Shown in pieces: positions 8,141 to 17,053 of a stretch of DNA of 64,000 nucleotides (positions within the stretch are counted from its first letter, which is position 1; the number at the start of each line of letters is the position of its first letter). The position numbers and the translations under genes are program-made. This stretch comes from Saccharopolyspora shandongensis (lineage in GTDB: Bacteria > Actinomycetota > Actinomycetes > Mycobacteriales > Pseudonocardiaceae): assembly GCF_900106995.1 (NCBI RefSeq), contig NZ_FNOK01000029.1, positions 49,543-113,542 of the forward strand, written 5' to 3'. Below the pieces are notes generated by a model. That model was not told the origin of the DNA. It ran no database searches and was given only the letters and a program-made list of their open reading frames with translations.

Positions 8141-9358
8141 TCACCAGGTGACCGGTAGGCGGTAGACGCCGTAGACGGCACCGTCGTGCTTGAACGGGAT
8201 CTGCGCGAGGTCCTCGGCCAGCCGCAGGGTGGGGACGCGCCGGTAGAGCGTGCTGTAGACCACCTGCAGCTCCATCCGCGCGAGCGGCTGCCCGAGGCAC
8301 TGGTGCACGCCGAACCCGAAGGCCACGTGGTGGCGGGCGTCGCGGGTGAGGTCCAGCCGGTCGGGATCGGGGAAGGCCTCGGGATCGCGGTTGCCGATGT
8401 CGTTGGCCATGATCAGGCCCTCGCCGGCGCGGATGACCTGGCCGCCGATCTCGATGTCCTCCAGCGCCACCCGGCGTCGCCCGTTGTGCGTGATGTGCAG
8501 GTAGCGCAGCAGTTCCTCGACCGCGCCGGCGACCAGCTTCGGATCGTCTGTCTCGCGCAGCAGCGCCAGCTGTGCTGGGTGCTCCAGCAGGGCGAGCGTG
8601 CCGAGGGCGATCATGTTCGCGGTGGTCTCGTGCCCGGCGATCAGCAGCAGCACGCCGATCCGCGCCGCTTCGGCCCGGGCCAGTTCCCCGGCAGCGACCC
8701 GCTCGGTCAGCCGGGACAGCAGGTCGTCGCCGGGGTTCGCGAGTTTCGCACCGACGAGTTCGTCCAGGTAACCGGCCAGCCGGCCCATCGCGGCGGTGCG
8801 GTCTTCGGGACTCGCGTCCCGCTTGATGATGGTCTTGCTGTTCTCCTGGAAGAAGTCGTGATCGGAGTACGGGACGCCGAGCAGTTCGCAGATCACCAGC
8901 GAGGGCACCGGCAGCGCGAACGCCTCGACCAGGTCCACCGGGTTCGGGCCGGCGAGCATCTCGTCGATCAGGTCGTCCACGATCTTCTGCACCGCCGGCC
9001 GCATCGCGGCCACCCGCTTGACGGTGAACGGCGCGGTCACCATCCGCCGCAGCCTGGCGTGCTCGGGATCGTCCATCAGGATGAAGCTGACGCCGGAACC
9101 GTCCGGCCTGATCGGTGCCGAGCTGGGGTAGCCGGGCCGCATGATGTCGGCGCTGACCCGCGGATCGGCCAGCAGCGTCCGCTGCTCCGCGTAGCGGGTC
9201 ACCAGCCACGGGGTGCTGCCGTCCCACAGCCGGACCTTCGCGAGCGGCCCCGCTTCCTGCCGGGACCGCAGGCCGGGCGGCGGGTCGAACGGGCAGCCCG
9301 CCGCCCGGGCCATCGGGAACTCCGGGACATCCGCCGATTCCTCGCGAACTGGGATCAT
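8141..9358 (-). CDS. Cytochrome P450, CYP105-like
   Basis: 405 residues. Visible P450 motifs: the I-helix oxygen-activation motif LIAGHETTANMI, the K-helix ExxR in EELLRY, and the haem-cysteine loop FGFGVHQCLGQPLAR. The N-terminus FPMARAAGCPFDPPPGL is characteristic of CYP105-like Streptomyces enzymes, which hydroxylate or epoxidise macrolides, herbicides, vitamin D and other xenobiotics. It is followed by its likely ferredoxin and preceded by a ferredoxin reductase 22 bases upstream, so the full electron chain is co-transcribed. The CYP105 assignment is from motif resemblance. Confidence 0.9.
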   Translation of the reverse strand: MIPVREESADVPEFPMARAAGCPFDPPPGLRSRQEAGPLAKVRLWDGSTPWLVTRYAEQRTLLADPRVSADIMRPGYPSSAPIRPDGSGVSFILMDDPEHARLRRMVTAPFTVKRVAAMRPAVQKIVDDLIDEMLAGPNPVDLVEAFALPVPSLVICELLGVPYSDHDFFQENSKTIIKRDASPEDRTAAMGRLAGYLDELVGAKLANPGDDLLSRLTERVAAGELARAEAARIGVLLLIAGHETTANMIALGTLALLEHPAQLALLRETDDPKLVAGAVEELLRYLHITHNGRRRVALEDIEIGGQVIRAGEGLIMANDIGNRDPEAFPDPDRLDLTRDARHHVAFGFGVHQCLGQPLARMELQVVYSTLYRRVPTLRLAEDLAQIPFKHDGAVYGVYRLPVTW

Positions 9359-9380
9359 CGCTTGCCTTCCTGCGTCGTCG

Positions 9381-10562
9381 TCACGTGGCCGGTGCGGAAA
9401 GCGCCTCGACGACCTCGCCGCGGCGCAGCCGGGTCTGCTTGGGCATGTTCCAGCCGAGCACGCCGACGGCCGCGCCACCGCGGCGGTACATCGCGACGAA
9501 TCGCCCGTCCGCCGGGTCTCCGTCCACGATGGTCGCTTCGGCGGCGGCCGTGGGCAGGCCGTGGACCTGGATCTTGGTGTCGTACTGGTCGGTCCAGAAA
9601 TGCGGCACGGGGGAGTAGGCCTGGTCTTCGCCGAGGATGTTGGCCGCGACGGCGTTGGCCTGCATGGTGGCGTTGGTCCGGTTCTCCAGCCGCAGCGAGA
9701 CGCCGAGCGCGTCGTGCTGCCAGCGGGCCACGTCCCCGGCGCTGTAGATCCCTTCCGCCGCACGGCAGCGGGAGTCGCAGACGAGCCCGTTGTCCAGCCG
9801 CAGCCCGCTTTCCGCGAGCCATTCCGTCGCCGGCGCGGCGCCGAGCGCCACCACGACGACGTCGGCGGGCAGTTCGTCGCCGGTGTCCAGGCGCACGCCG
9901 GTGACCCTGCCGTCCCGCCCGGTCAGCCCTTCGACGGCCGTGCCCAGCCGCAGCCGGACGCCGCGCTCGGCGTGCAGTTCGCCGAGCAGCCCGCCGACCA
10001 GGGTGCCGAACTGGCTCGCCATCGGCACCGGCTGCGGGCCGACCAGCGTCACATCCGCACCCATTCCCCTTGCCGTGGCGGCGATTTCGGTGCCGAGGAC
10101 GCCGTCCCCGACCACGACGACCTGCGTCGCGCTCAGCAGGGCGGACCGCAGCGCCAGGGAGTCGTCGACGGTGCGCAGCACGTGGACGCCGGTCAGGCCG
10201 TCCTGCCCCGGCAGCGTGCGGGGCCGCAGGCCCGTCGCCACGACGATGGTTCCGGCGGTCAAGACGCGGCCGGAGGCGGTGCGGACGGTGCGGGTCGCCG
10301 GGTCCAGGCCGACCGCCGGGTCGCCGAGGATGATGTCGGCGTCCAGTTCGGCCAGCTTCTCCGGCGACCGGAGCCGCACCCGCTCGGCCTCCCAGGTGCC
10401 GGAGAGGACCTGCTTGGACAGCGGCGGCCGGTCGTAGGGCAGGTGGCTCTCGGCGCCCAGGAGGGTCAGGGAATCGCGATATCCCTTGCGGCGCAACGCG
10501 TCTGCGGTGGCGATACCGGCGGCGGACGCGCCGACCACCAGCACGCCTGCGGGGGCGCTCAC
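9381..10562 (-). CDS. FAD-dependent ferredoxin reductase
   Basis: 393 residues of the putidaredoxin-reductase type. An FAD-binding Rossmann motif lies at the N-terminus (VLVVGASAAGIATADALR), PYDRPPLSK follows, a second dinucleotide motif for NAD(P)H lies mid-protein (VVVVGDGVLGTEIAATA), and the flavin-contact motif is IYSAGDVARW. It should pass electrons from NAD(P)H to the adjacent ferredoxins. Start GTG 10562 overlaps the stop of ferredoxin 2 by four bases (GTGA), so the two are translationally coupled. Confidence 0.92.
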   Translation of the reverse strand: MSAPAGVLVVGASAAGIATADALRRKGYRDSLTLLGAESHLPYDRPPLSKQVLSGTWEAERVRLRSPEKLAELDADIILGDPAVGLDPATRTVRTASGRVLTAGTIVVATGLRPRTLPGQDGLTGVHVLRTVDDSLALRSALLSATQVVVVGDGVLGTEIAATARGMGADVTLVGPQPVPMASQFGTLVGGLLGELHAERGVRLRLGTAVEGLTGRDGRVTGVRLDTGDELPADVVVVALGAAPATEWLAESGLRLDNGLVCDSRCRAAEGIYSAGDVARWQHDALGVSLRLENRTNATMQANAVAANILGEDQAYSPVPHFWTDQYDTKIQVHGLPTAAAEATIVDGDPADGRFVAMYRRGGAAVGVLGWNMPKQTRLRRGEVVEALSAPAT

Positions 10563-10759
10563 GCGCTCTCGCCCAGCTCGATCGCCGCCGCCGGGCACAC
10601 GCCGGCGGCCTCGCGGACCGCGGCGTGCAGCGGCTCGGCCGGTGCCGCGTCGAGCAGGATCACGACACCGTCGTCCTCCCGCTGGTCGAACACCTCGGGG
10701 ACGAGCAGCGCGCATTGCCCTGCGCCGCAACACCTGTCCTCGTCGACGGTCACCTTCAC
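10559..10759 (-). CDS. [3Fe-4S] ferredoxin 2
   Basis: 66 residues with cluster ligands in DRCCGAGQC and GVCPAAAIEL. I prefer the GTG at 10759 over the ATG at 10765: the AGGAGG site directly abuts the ATG but lies six bases before the GTG, and the GTG start yields VKVTVDED, matching the MKVTIDQD start of its paralogue. It lies between the TetR gene and the reductase, overlapping the latter by four bases. It probably reduces one or both of the operon's P450s. Confidence 0.9.
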   Translation of the reverse strand: MKVTVDEDRCCGAGQCALLVPEVFDQREDDGVVILLDAAPAEPLHAAVREAAGVCPAAAIELGESA

Positions 10760-10801
10760 GAGCATCCTCCTCGGGCGGATTTCGGCTGGTCCAAACGGAA
10801 A

Positions 10802-11446
10802 TCACCGCGTGACCGGTGCCAGCCACATCCCGACGATAGCGTCGATCAAGCCGTTCGCGGCGTCCCGCCAGTTGTTCCGCGGTGTCGCGGTGCCTTCGGC
10901 GAGGGCGCGCTCGCGCTCGGCGCACATGTGCACCATGAGCTGGCGGGCCATGTCGCCGCGCTCCAGCCGGACGTCGACCGGCAGGTCGGGCAGGCACCTG
11001 TTGAGGCCGTCGAGGACCGTTAGCAGCGACGGTGCCGTGAGGGACTCGTCGATCATGATCTCGCGCAGCGCGGGATCGGTCATGACCTGCGCCCCGAACC
11101 GGGCGAACCAGGTGGGGCTGCCGAGGGCGGCCAGGTGCTCGGTGACCGGGCAGACCAGGCAGGCCACCCAGTCCCGCACATCGGTGGAGCCGTCGGCCCC
11201 GGCGACCATGGTCAGGCGCAGCCGCTCGATCTGCGCGGAGTGCCGGCGCGCGATCGCCCGCACCAGATCGGCCTTGGTGCCGAAGTGGTAGCCGACCGCG
11301 GTGTTGTTGCCCTGCCCCGCGGCCTCGCTGACCTGGCGGTTGGACACGGCGAACACCCCGTGCTCGGCGAACAGCCGTTCCGCCGCCGCCAGGATCTGCT
11401 CCCGCGTCGCGTTGACCCGCTCCGCCCGGACGGTCTTCCCGCTCAT
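10802..11446 (-). CDS. TetR-family repressor in the P450 operon
   Basis: 214 residues. The N-terminal helix-turn-helix reads ATREQILAAAERLFAEHGVF, then NRQVSEAAGQGNNTAVGYHF and GTKADLVRAI, the standard TetR layout; the helical C-terminal domain presumably binds an inducer. It lies two bases after P450-2 in the same direction, so it is made with the enzymes it likely controls. The palindrome at 12712-12739, in the promoter region between P450-2 and the divergent exporter, is the natural candidate operator. The inducer could be the P450 substrate. Confidence 0.88.
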   Translation of the reverse strand: MSGKTVRAERVNATREQILAAAERLFAEHGVFAVSNRQVSEAAGQGNNTAVGYHFGTKADLVRAIARRHSAQIERLRLTMVAGADGSTDVRDWVACLVCPVTEHLAALGSPTWFARFGAQVMTDPALREIMIDESLTAPSLLTVLDGLNRCLPDLPVDVRLERGDMARQLMVHMCAERERALAEGTATPRNNWRDAANGLIDAIVGMWLAPVTR

Positions 11447-11448
11447 CG

Positions 11449-12666
11449 TCACCACCGCACCGGAAGTTCGCGGAGGCCGCCGACGGCGAGGCCCTCGACC
11501 CGGTTGAGGTCGTCCGGCGCCACGGCGAGCTCCAGCGTGGGCAGTCGGCGGAGCAGCACGTCGAGCACGGCCTGCAGTTCGGTGCGGGCCAACGCCTGAC
11601 CCAGGCAGGAGTGCGCCCCGGCGCCGAAGGCCAGGTGCGGGTTCGGGCTGCGCCCGAGGTCCATCTCGTCGGCGCCGTCGAACGCCGTGGCGTCGCGGTT
11701 GGCCGCGGCCATGCTGCACACCACGGTCGTGCCCGCGGAAAGCTGGATGTCGGCGACCTCGGCGTCTTCGCCGATGTAGCGCGGCATGCCGAAGCCGGGG
11801 TTGGCGTCGAACCGCAGCGCCTCTTCCACCGCGGTGCGGACCAGCGACCGGTCCGCGAGCAGCCGTTCCCACCGCGTGCGGTCGGCCAGCAGCATCGCCA
11901 CCATCTTGCCGATCATGTTCGCGGTGGTCTCGTGCCCGGCGACCAGCAGGCCCATGCCGGTGCCCACCAGTTCCGCGTCGCTGAGCCGGCGGCCCTCGGC
12001 GTCGGTGCCCGCGATCAGCTCGCTGAGCAGGTCGTCGCCCGGCGCCGCGCGCTTGGCGGCGATGTGGGCAGCCATGTACTCGACGAACTCGGCCTGCGCC
12101 GCGTCGATCTCCGCCTGCTCGTAGCGGGTGAGGTTGAGCAGCGTGTCGGACCAGTGCGCGAACCGGTCCCGGTCGCTGTCCGGCACGCCGAGCATCGTGC
12201 AGATGACCCACACCGGCAGCGGGAACCCGAGGCTCGCCTTCAGGTCCGCCTGGTCGCCACGCGCCACCATGTCGTCGATGAGCCGATCGGCCATCGCCTC
12301 GATCTCGGGCCGCAGCGCGGTCATCCGCCGAGCGGTGAACCACTTGCCGACCATCCGCCGCCACCGCTGGTGCGCGTCGCCGGCTTGGGGGAGCGCGGTC
12401 GCCAGCGAGCTGTTGAACACGCCGCCGGACTCGTTGGCCGAGATCCGGGCCGCGCCCTCGGCGCTGAGCTGCCGGGTGAACCGCGGGTCGGACAACACCC
12501 GCTTGACGTCGTCGTAGCGGGTGAGCAGCGACGCCTCGTCGCCGCTGGGCAGCGACACCCGCGCCACCGGGCACCCCTGCCGCAGCCGCGCCCACTCCGC
12601 GGGCGGTTCCAGCGCCGCCGCGCTGGGAATCGGGTAGTCCAGCACCTGTTCGCCCTCGCCGGTCAT
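11449..12666 (-). CDS. Cytochrome P450, second of the island
   Basis: 405 residues, only moderately like the other P450. Motifs: I-helix LVAGHETTANMIG, K-helix ExxR in EEALRF, haem loop FGAGAHSCLGQALAR. The N-terminus LDYPIPSAAALEPPAEWARL resembles secondary-metabolite P450s of the CYP107/CYP105 clans. It is the first gene of the leftward operon, with GGAGG upstream of ATG 12666, and faces a divergent exporter across 114 bases. Its substrate is unknown; no biosynthetic core enzyme lies in the window, so detoxification is as likely as biosynthesis. Confidence 0.9.
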   Translation of the reverse strand: MTGEGEQVLDYPIPSAAALEPPAEWARLRQGCPVARVSLPSGDEASLLTRYDDVKRVLSDPRFTRQLSAEGAARISANESGGVFNSSLATALPQAGDAHQRWRRMVGKWFTARRMTALRPEIEAMADRLIDDMVARGDQADLKASLGFPLPVWVICTMLGVPDSDRDRFAHWSDTLLNLTRYEQAEIDAAQAEFVEYMAAHIAAKRAAPGDDLLSELIAGTDAEGRRLSDAELVGTGMGLLVAGHETTANMIGKMVAMLLADRTRWERLLADRSLVRTAVEEALRFDANPGFGMPRYIGEDAEVADIQLSAGTTVVCSMAAANRDATAFDGADEMDLGRSPNPHLAFGAGAHSCLGQALARTELQAVLDVLLRRLPTLELAVAPDDLNRVEGLAVGGLRELPVRW

Positions 12667-12711
12667 GCGCGCTCCTCCCGGTCGGTCTGCGACCAGTTAA
12701 CCGATCCCGCT

Positions 12712-12739
12712 ACTTTAAGTCAATCAACTGATTTAAAGT
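12712..12739. promoter_or_regulatory. Candidate TetR operator
   Basis: An AT-rich imperfect palindrome of 28 bases matches at 11 of 14 positions per arm (left arm ACTTTAAGTCA, right arm complement ACTTTAAATCA). It stands out from G+C-rich surroundings and lies in the divergent promoter of P450-2 and the exporter, 46 and 42 bases from their start codons. Assignment to the operon's TetR protein is inference. Confidence 0.55.
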
Positions 12740-12780
12740 TGCGGACCGGCAATGCCGATCACCCCGACGGAGGCCCCGCC

Positions 12781-14211
12781 ATGCCCCACGCCCCAGCCCG
12801 AGCCGCCGACACCGTGGTCTCGGGCCCGCCGCGCGCGAACACCGTCGTGGCGGTGCTGGCCTTCGGCGGGATCGTGGTCTCGCTGATGCAGACCCTGGTC
12901 ATCCCGCTGATCCCGGTGCTCCCCGCGCTGCTGGGCGCGTCCGCGTCCGACGCCGCCTGGGCGATCACCGCGACGCTGCTCGCCGGGGCCGTCGCGACCC
13001 CGGTCGTGGGCCGGCTGGGGGACATGTACGGCAAGCGGCGCATGCTGCTGATCAGCCTGGTGCTGCTGGTGGCCGGTTCGGCGGTCTGCGGCCTCAGCGA
13101 CTCGTTGACGCCCATGGTCGTCGGGCGGGCCCTGCAGGGGCTGGCGGCGGGCGTCATCCCGCTGGGGATCAGCATCATGCGCGACGAGCTCCCGGCCGAC
13201 CGGCTCGGCTCGGCCACCGCGACGATGAGCGCCTCGCTGGGCGTCGGCGGCGCGCTCGGCCTGCCCGCGGCCGCCTTCCTGGCCGAACGCACCGACTGGC
13301 ACGTGCTCTTCTGGGCGTCCGCGGGCCTGGGCGCCGTCGCGACCGCGCTGGTGCTGGCATTCGTGCCCGAATCCGGCGTGCGCAGCGGCGGGCGCTTCGA
13401 CCTCGTGGGCGCGATCGGGCTGTCGGCCGCGCTGATCTGCCTGCTGCTGGCGATCTCCAAGGGCGCGGAGTGGGGCTGGGCCGCCACCCGCGCCGGCGGA
13501 CTGCTCGGCGCGTCGGCGGTGCTGTTCCTGCTGTGGGGCTGGTGGGAGCTGCGCGTCGCCCGGCCGCTGGTGGACCTGCGCACCACCGCGCGCCGCCAGG
13601 TGCTGCTCACCAACATCGCGTCCGCGGTGTTCGGGTTCGCCATGTTCGCGATGTCCCTGGTGTTGCCGCAGCTCCTGCAGCTGCCCGCGGCCACCGGCTA
13701 CGGCCTGGCGCAGACGATGTTCGTCGTGGGGCTGGCGATGGGCCCGTCGGGTCTGGTGATGATGGCCATGGCGCCGCTGTCCGCGCGCGTTTCGAAGGCC
13801 CGGGGCCCGAAGACGACGCTGATGCTGGGCGCCGTCGTGGTGGCCGCCGGCTACTGCCTGGGCATCGTGCTGATGTCCGCGGTCTGGCAGCTCGTGCTCG
13901 TCTCCTGCGTGATCGGCGCCGGCATCGGGCTCTCCTACGGGGCGATGCCCGCGCTCATCATGGCGGCGGTGCCCGTCGCGGAGACCGCGGCCGCCAACAG
14001 CCTCAACACCCTGATGCGCGCCATCGGCACCTCGGTCTCCAGCGCGGTGGCAGGCGCCGTGCTCGCGCAGCTGACCGCGACGTTCGGCGCGCTGACCGTG
14101 CCGTCCGAGGCCGGTTTCCGGGTGATCATGGCGATGGCCGCCGCCGCGGCCCTCCTCGCGCTCGCGATCGCCGCCTTCCTGCCCCGGCACGCCGCTCAGC
14201 GCGGCTGGTAG
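12781..14211 (+). CDS. MFS multidrug exporter divergent from P450 operon
   Basis: 476 residues with about 14 hydrophobic segments. The first helix is followed by LMQTLVIPLIPVLPALLGAS, and loop 2-3 carries GRLGDMYGKRR, both typical of DHA2-like efflux pumps. ATG 12781 has GGAGG nine bases upstream; the frame is open far upstream, but that part overlaps the P450 gene and is a shadow. Its promoter shares the candidate TetR operator with the P450 operon, suggesting coordinated detoxification or product export. Its 3' end overlaps the transpeptidase gene tail to tail by 16 bases. Confidence 0.87.
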   Translation: MPHAPARAADTVVSGPPRANTVVAVLAFGGIVVSLMQTLVIPLIPVLPALLGASASDAAWAITATLLAGAVATPVVGRLGDMYGKRRMLLISLVLLVAGSAVCGLSDSLTPMVVGRALQGLAAGVIPLGISIMRDELPADRLGSATATMSASLGVGGALGLPAAAFLAERTDWHVLFWASAGLGAVATALVLAFVPESGVRSGGRFDLVGAIGLSAALICLLLAISKGAEWGWAATRAGGLLGASAVLFLLWGWWELRVARPLVDLRTTARRQVLLTNIASAVFGFAMFAMSLVLPQLLQLPAATGYGLAQTMFVVGLAMGPSGLVMMAMAPLSARVSKARGPKTTLMLGAVVVAAGYCLGIVLMSAVWQLVLVSCVIGAGIGLSYGAMPALIMAAVPVAETAAANSLNTLMRAIGTSVSSAVAGAVLAQLTATFGALTVPSEAGFRVIMAMAAAAALLALAIAAFLPRHAAQRGW

Positions 14212-15356
14212 AGGGCGCTGCCCTTGACGTACTCGTCGTAGGGGATCGTCCAGTCGGGGATGTCGCCGTCGGCCGTGGTCAGCGGCCGGTCGGAGCCGAC
14301 GATCTCCACCGGGTCGCCGATCTGCACGAAGTCGAAGTACCACTTGCCGTTGGCCGGCGACAGGTTGATGCACCCGTGCGAGACGTTGGCGACTCCCTGC
14401 TGCCCGACCGTCGCGGCGTTGACGTGCACGAACTCGCCGTTGTTGGAGATGCGCACGGCGTTCGGGAGGACCTCGTCGTAGTAGCCGGGCTGGCCCTTCT
14501 GCGGCCCGCCCCAGGTGTCCGAGCGCATCCGCGTCGAGGTGTGCTTCTCGAAGGCCACGTGGACGCCGGACTGGGTCGGGTAGACGCTCCTGCCGTAGGA
14601 CGCCGGGAGCTCCCGGATCGGCTGGCCGTCCTGGAAGACGGTGAACGTGTGGGTGTTCACGTCGCCGATCGCGCGCTGGTCGCGCCCGACGAGGAAGCTG
14701 GTCTCGCTGTCGTCGGTGCCCATCACGCCGCCGCCGGTGTCCACGCCGTACAGCTGCGCGCGCACCCGGACGATGGTGCCGGACTTCCAGAACTCCTTGG
14801 GGCGCCAGTTGACCTGGTCGTCGCCCATCCAGTGGAACGAGCCCTCGGTCGGCACCGACGGCTCGACCGACAGGCGGCGCTCGACGGCGGCCCGGTCGGT
14901 CACCGGCCGGCTGAAGTAGATCGACACCGGCATGGCGACGCCGACCGTGTCGCCGTCGGTGGGCCTGGTCCGCTCGACGGTGACGGTGTCCACGGGCTTG
15001 ATCGTGCTGAAGGTCGAGTTCAGCGGCGCCGACAGCTTGCGCTCGGCGTCCTCGGCCTGAGCGTGCACCCGGTAGGTGGTGCCGAACTCCAGCGGCGTCG
15101 TCGTGCTCCACCAGCGGCCGCCGTCGCGCAGCGAACCGGGGATCGTCCTTCCCCCGTCCGTGGTAACGGTGACCGAGGTGAGCGTGCCCGCGTGCGCGGT
15201 GACGACCAGCGGCTCGCTGGGCGCGATCTGCGCGGCGCGGTCCGGCACCGAGGCCGTCACCGACGCGGCCGAAGGCTTCGGCGGAGCCGTGCACGAGGCC
15301 ATTGCGCAGGCGAGCACGCCTCCGACGACGACCTGCCACGCTGTTGCTACCCGCAT
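14196..15356 (-). CDS. L,D-transpeptidase lipoprotein (YkuD, Ig-like domains)
   Basis: 386 residues from ATG 15356. The N-terminus MRVATAWQVVVGGVLACAMASC is a lipoprotein signal with the lipobox cysteine. Two Ig-like beta domains (about 40-240) precede the YkuD catalytic domain, whose active-site loop contains the histidine of FVHVNA and the nucleophile in VSHGCINLS. Such enzymes form 3-3 crosslinks between peptidoglycan stems and are inhibited by carbapenems; the layout matches mycobacterial LdtMt2-type proteins. An alternative ATG at 15392 would put residues before the signal. It overlaps the MFS gene end tail to tail. Confidence 0.9.
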   Translation of the reverse strand: MRVATAWQVVVGGVLACAMASCTAPPKPSAASVTASVPDRAAQIAPSEPLVVTAHAGTLTSVTVTTDGGRTIPGSLRDGGRWWSTTTPLEFGTTYRVHAQAEDAERKLSAPLNSTFSTIKPVDTVTVERTRPTDGDTVGVAMPVSIYFSRPVTDRAAVERRLSVEPSVPTEGSFHWMGDDQVNWRPKEFWKSGTIVRVRAQLYGVDTGGGVMGTDDSETSFLVGRDQRAIGDVNTHTFTVFQDGQPIRELPASYGRSVYPTQSGVHVAFEKHTSTRMRSDTWGGPQKGQPGYYDEVLPNAVRISNNGEFVHVNAATVGQQGVANVSHGCINLSPANGKWYFDFVQIGDPVEIVGSDRPLTTADGDIPDWTIPYDEYVKGSALYQPR

Positions 15357-15510
15357 CCCCGGCCCCCGTCCCGTAACCGATGTGCCCGACATCGAAACCA
15401 CTGTCCGGGGCGGGGGCGAACATCTCAACACGATCATGCGGCCGCGCCGCACGGGCTACCTGCCGGGAAGCCGCCAGCCGATCGGGTTCTCGTCGTAGTC
15501 GCCGCCGTCG

Positions 15511-15995
15511 TACTTCGCCGCGACGACCTGGTTGATCAACTCTGGCGGGCCGATCAACGACGGGCTGACCGACCAGTGCACCGACGACGGCAAGCCCACC
15601 TGCACCTACAACCAGGGCGTGATCCTCGGCGCGCTGGCGGAGCTGCACCGCGCCACCGGCGACGAGGGCCTGCTGACCGCCGCGCGCGAGCCGGCCGATG
15701 CCTCCACCACGTCGGCCGAGCCATCCTGCGCGATCCGCACGAGGGCGGGGGTTGCGATAGCGACGGCGCTTCCTTCAAGGGCGCGCACGTCCGGGGGCTG
15801 GGCGCGCTCGACGAGCAACCGGCCGACCATCCGTATAAATCCTATTTGGACAGACAGGCGGATTCGGCCTGCGGGAAGGATCGCAACGCGCTCGACATGT
15901 ACGGCCCGCACTGGAACGGCTGGACCGATTTCGGCGGCGGGCACGGCTGCCAGCACAGCGCGCTCGACCTGCTCAACGCCGCCTCGCCGCGATGA
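15511..15995 (+). pseudogene. Broken GH76-type glycoside hydrolase
   Basis: Two frames together read as part of a GH76-like alpha-1,6-mannanase. The first (15511 to about 15715) carries TWLINSGGPINDGLTDQCT, CTYNQGVILGALAELHRATG and REPADASTT; the second (about 15725 to 15995) carries LRDPHEGGGCDSDGASFKGA, YLDRQADSA and WTDFGGGHGCQHSALDLLNA. The N-terminal third and signal peptide are missing, and a frameshift with lost residues lies near 15715-15725. I judge it a decayed gene; the family call comes from the YNQG and C-terminal motifs. Confidence 0.7.
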
Positions 15996-16003
15996 TCACC
16001 GGC

Positions 16004-16038
16004 CCCGGGGCCCTGGCGCGCGACGCCAGGGCTCCGGG
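16004..16038. terminator. Bidirectional hairpin before the protease 3' end
   Basis: Positions 16004-16018 pair with 16024-16038 (14 of 15 matches, 5-base loop), and flanking GATGATCACC/GGTGGTCATC extends the stem. It separates the GH76 remnant from the leftward protease gene, which ends at 16045. Confidence 0.7.
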
Positions 16039-16044
16039 TGGTCA

Positions 16045-16926
16045 TCAGGCGATGACCCTGTCGATCCAGCCGCGGAAGTGGCCGACGCTGGTGTAAACGT
16101 CGGGCGACTCGCCGCAGACGTGACCGACGCCGCGGCTGTCCACGCCGACGACCCGCCAGCGGTTGCCCTCCCTGACCAGCAGCGGCGAACCGGAGTCGCC
16201 GCCGCAGGGACCGCGAACGCCTTCGGGGTTGTCCGCGCAGACGTCGCCGTCGTGGATGCCCCAGGAGGTGTCGCCGTCCGGGCCCGCTACGCACTTCGGC
16301 GTGTCGGACGGGATGATCGACGTGTCGAGCTGCTGGAGCTGCGTCGGCAGCTTGGTCGGGTCACCGGCGTCGGCGTTGGAGACGTAGCCCCAGCCGATCT
16401 CGCGGACCGCGGTGCCCGGCTCGGTGAGCTCGTCGGCCATCTTCGCCGGCGCGTCGGCGATCGGCCCGTCGAGGTGCAGGAGCGCGATGTCCTTGCCCAG
16501 CTCGCGGTCCTCGTACGAGTGGTACTCGGGGTGCACCACGATGTCCTGGAGCTTGGCGATGGTTCCGCCGGTGGTCCGGTCGTTGGAACCGACGCGCACG
16601 TGCAGCAGCGCCGGGTCCATCACCACGTAGGCGCCGCCGTTCGGGTCGGGCGAGGTGACGCAGTGCGCCGCCGTCACGACCCACTCCGGGCTGATCAGGG
16701 CGCCGCCGCAGCGGTGCGAGTCCGGGTTCCCGTTGCGTTCGTACTCTAATGACGTCATGAACGAGTAGGTCTGGTCCGCGGGTGTGCCGCCGATGATCGA
16801 GGGCGTCACATCGCCGGTCGGCTCGTCGGCCTGCGCAGTCCCGAAGCTCGTGAACGCGCCCGCGGCGGTGACCGCGGCGGCCAGCGCCGCGGTGCGCTTC
16901 AGCGACCCCGGCAGGTTCTTGGTCAT
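16045..16926 (-). CDS. Secreted trypsin-fold serine protease (S1)
   Basis: 293 residues. A signal peptide (basic MTKNLPGSLKR, hydrophobic run, FGTAQA) precedes a short propeptide and the mature N-terminus IIGGTPA. The catalytic triad is visible: H88 in TAAHC, D146 in DIALLHL, S245 in CGGDSGSP. The specificity-pocket position six before the serine is glycine (G239), not aspartate, so trypsin-like cleavage after Lys/Arg is not expected. ATG 16926 has GGAGG upstream. Two tandem GATCGAATTC repeats lie about 100 bases upstream. It probably degrades extracellular protein. Confidence 0.9.
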   Translation of the reverse strand: MTKNLPGSLKRTAALAAAVTAAGAFTSFGTAQADEPTGDVTPSIIGGTPADQTYSFMTSLEYERNGNPDSHRCGGALISPEWVVTAAHCVTSPDPNGGAYVVMDPALLHVRVGSNDRTTGGTIAKLQDIVVHPEYHSYEDRELGKDIALLHLDGPIADAPAKMADELTEPGTAVREIGWGYVSNADAGDPTKLPTQLQQLDTSIIPSDTPKCVAGPDGDTSWGIHDGDVCADNPEGVRGPCGGDSGSPLLVREGNRWRVVGVDSRGVGHVCGESPDVYTSVGHFRGWIDRVIA

Positions 16927-17019
16927 CTGCTGTTGTCCTCCGATTTCCCCGCACGAAGATCACGTGCGATGTTGATCAAGGTAGCCCAGCCCAGACGCGC
17001 GGGGGAGCAGATTCTGCAA

Positions 17020-17041
17020 GATCGAATTCTGGATCGAATTC
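17020..17041. repeat. Tandem 10-bp repeat upstream of protease gene
   Basis: GATCGAATTC occurs at 17020-17029 and again at 17032-17041, a 12-base period. Each contains the palindrome GAATTC. It lies between the protease promoter region and the 3' end of the broken DinB-like gene. A regulatory role is only a guess. Confidence 0.3.
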
Positions 17042-17053
17042 CGGTGGCGGCGC

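Noticed and set aside
10759..10765. ATG at 10765 as the start of ferredoxin 2
   Set aside because: The AGGAGG sequence abuts it; the GTG six bases downstream has normal spacing and matches the paralogue's N-terminus.
12733..15648. 971-codon open frame on the minus strand, antisense to the exporter and across the transpeptidase
   Set aside because: Composition is His/Arg/Gly/Ala rich without domains; it is antisense to an MFS gene with clear helices and is explained by high G+C third positions.
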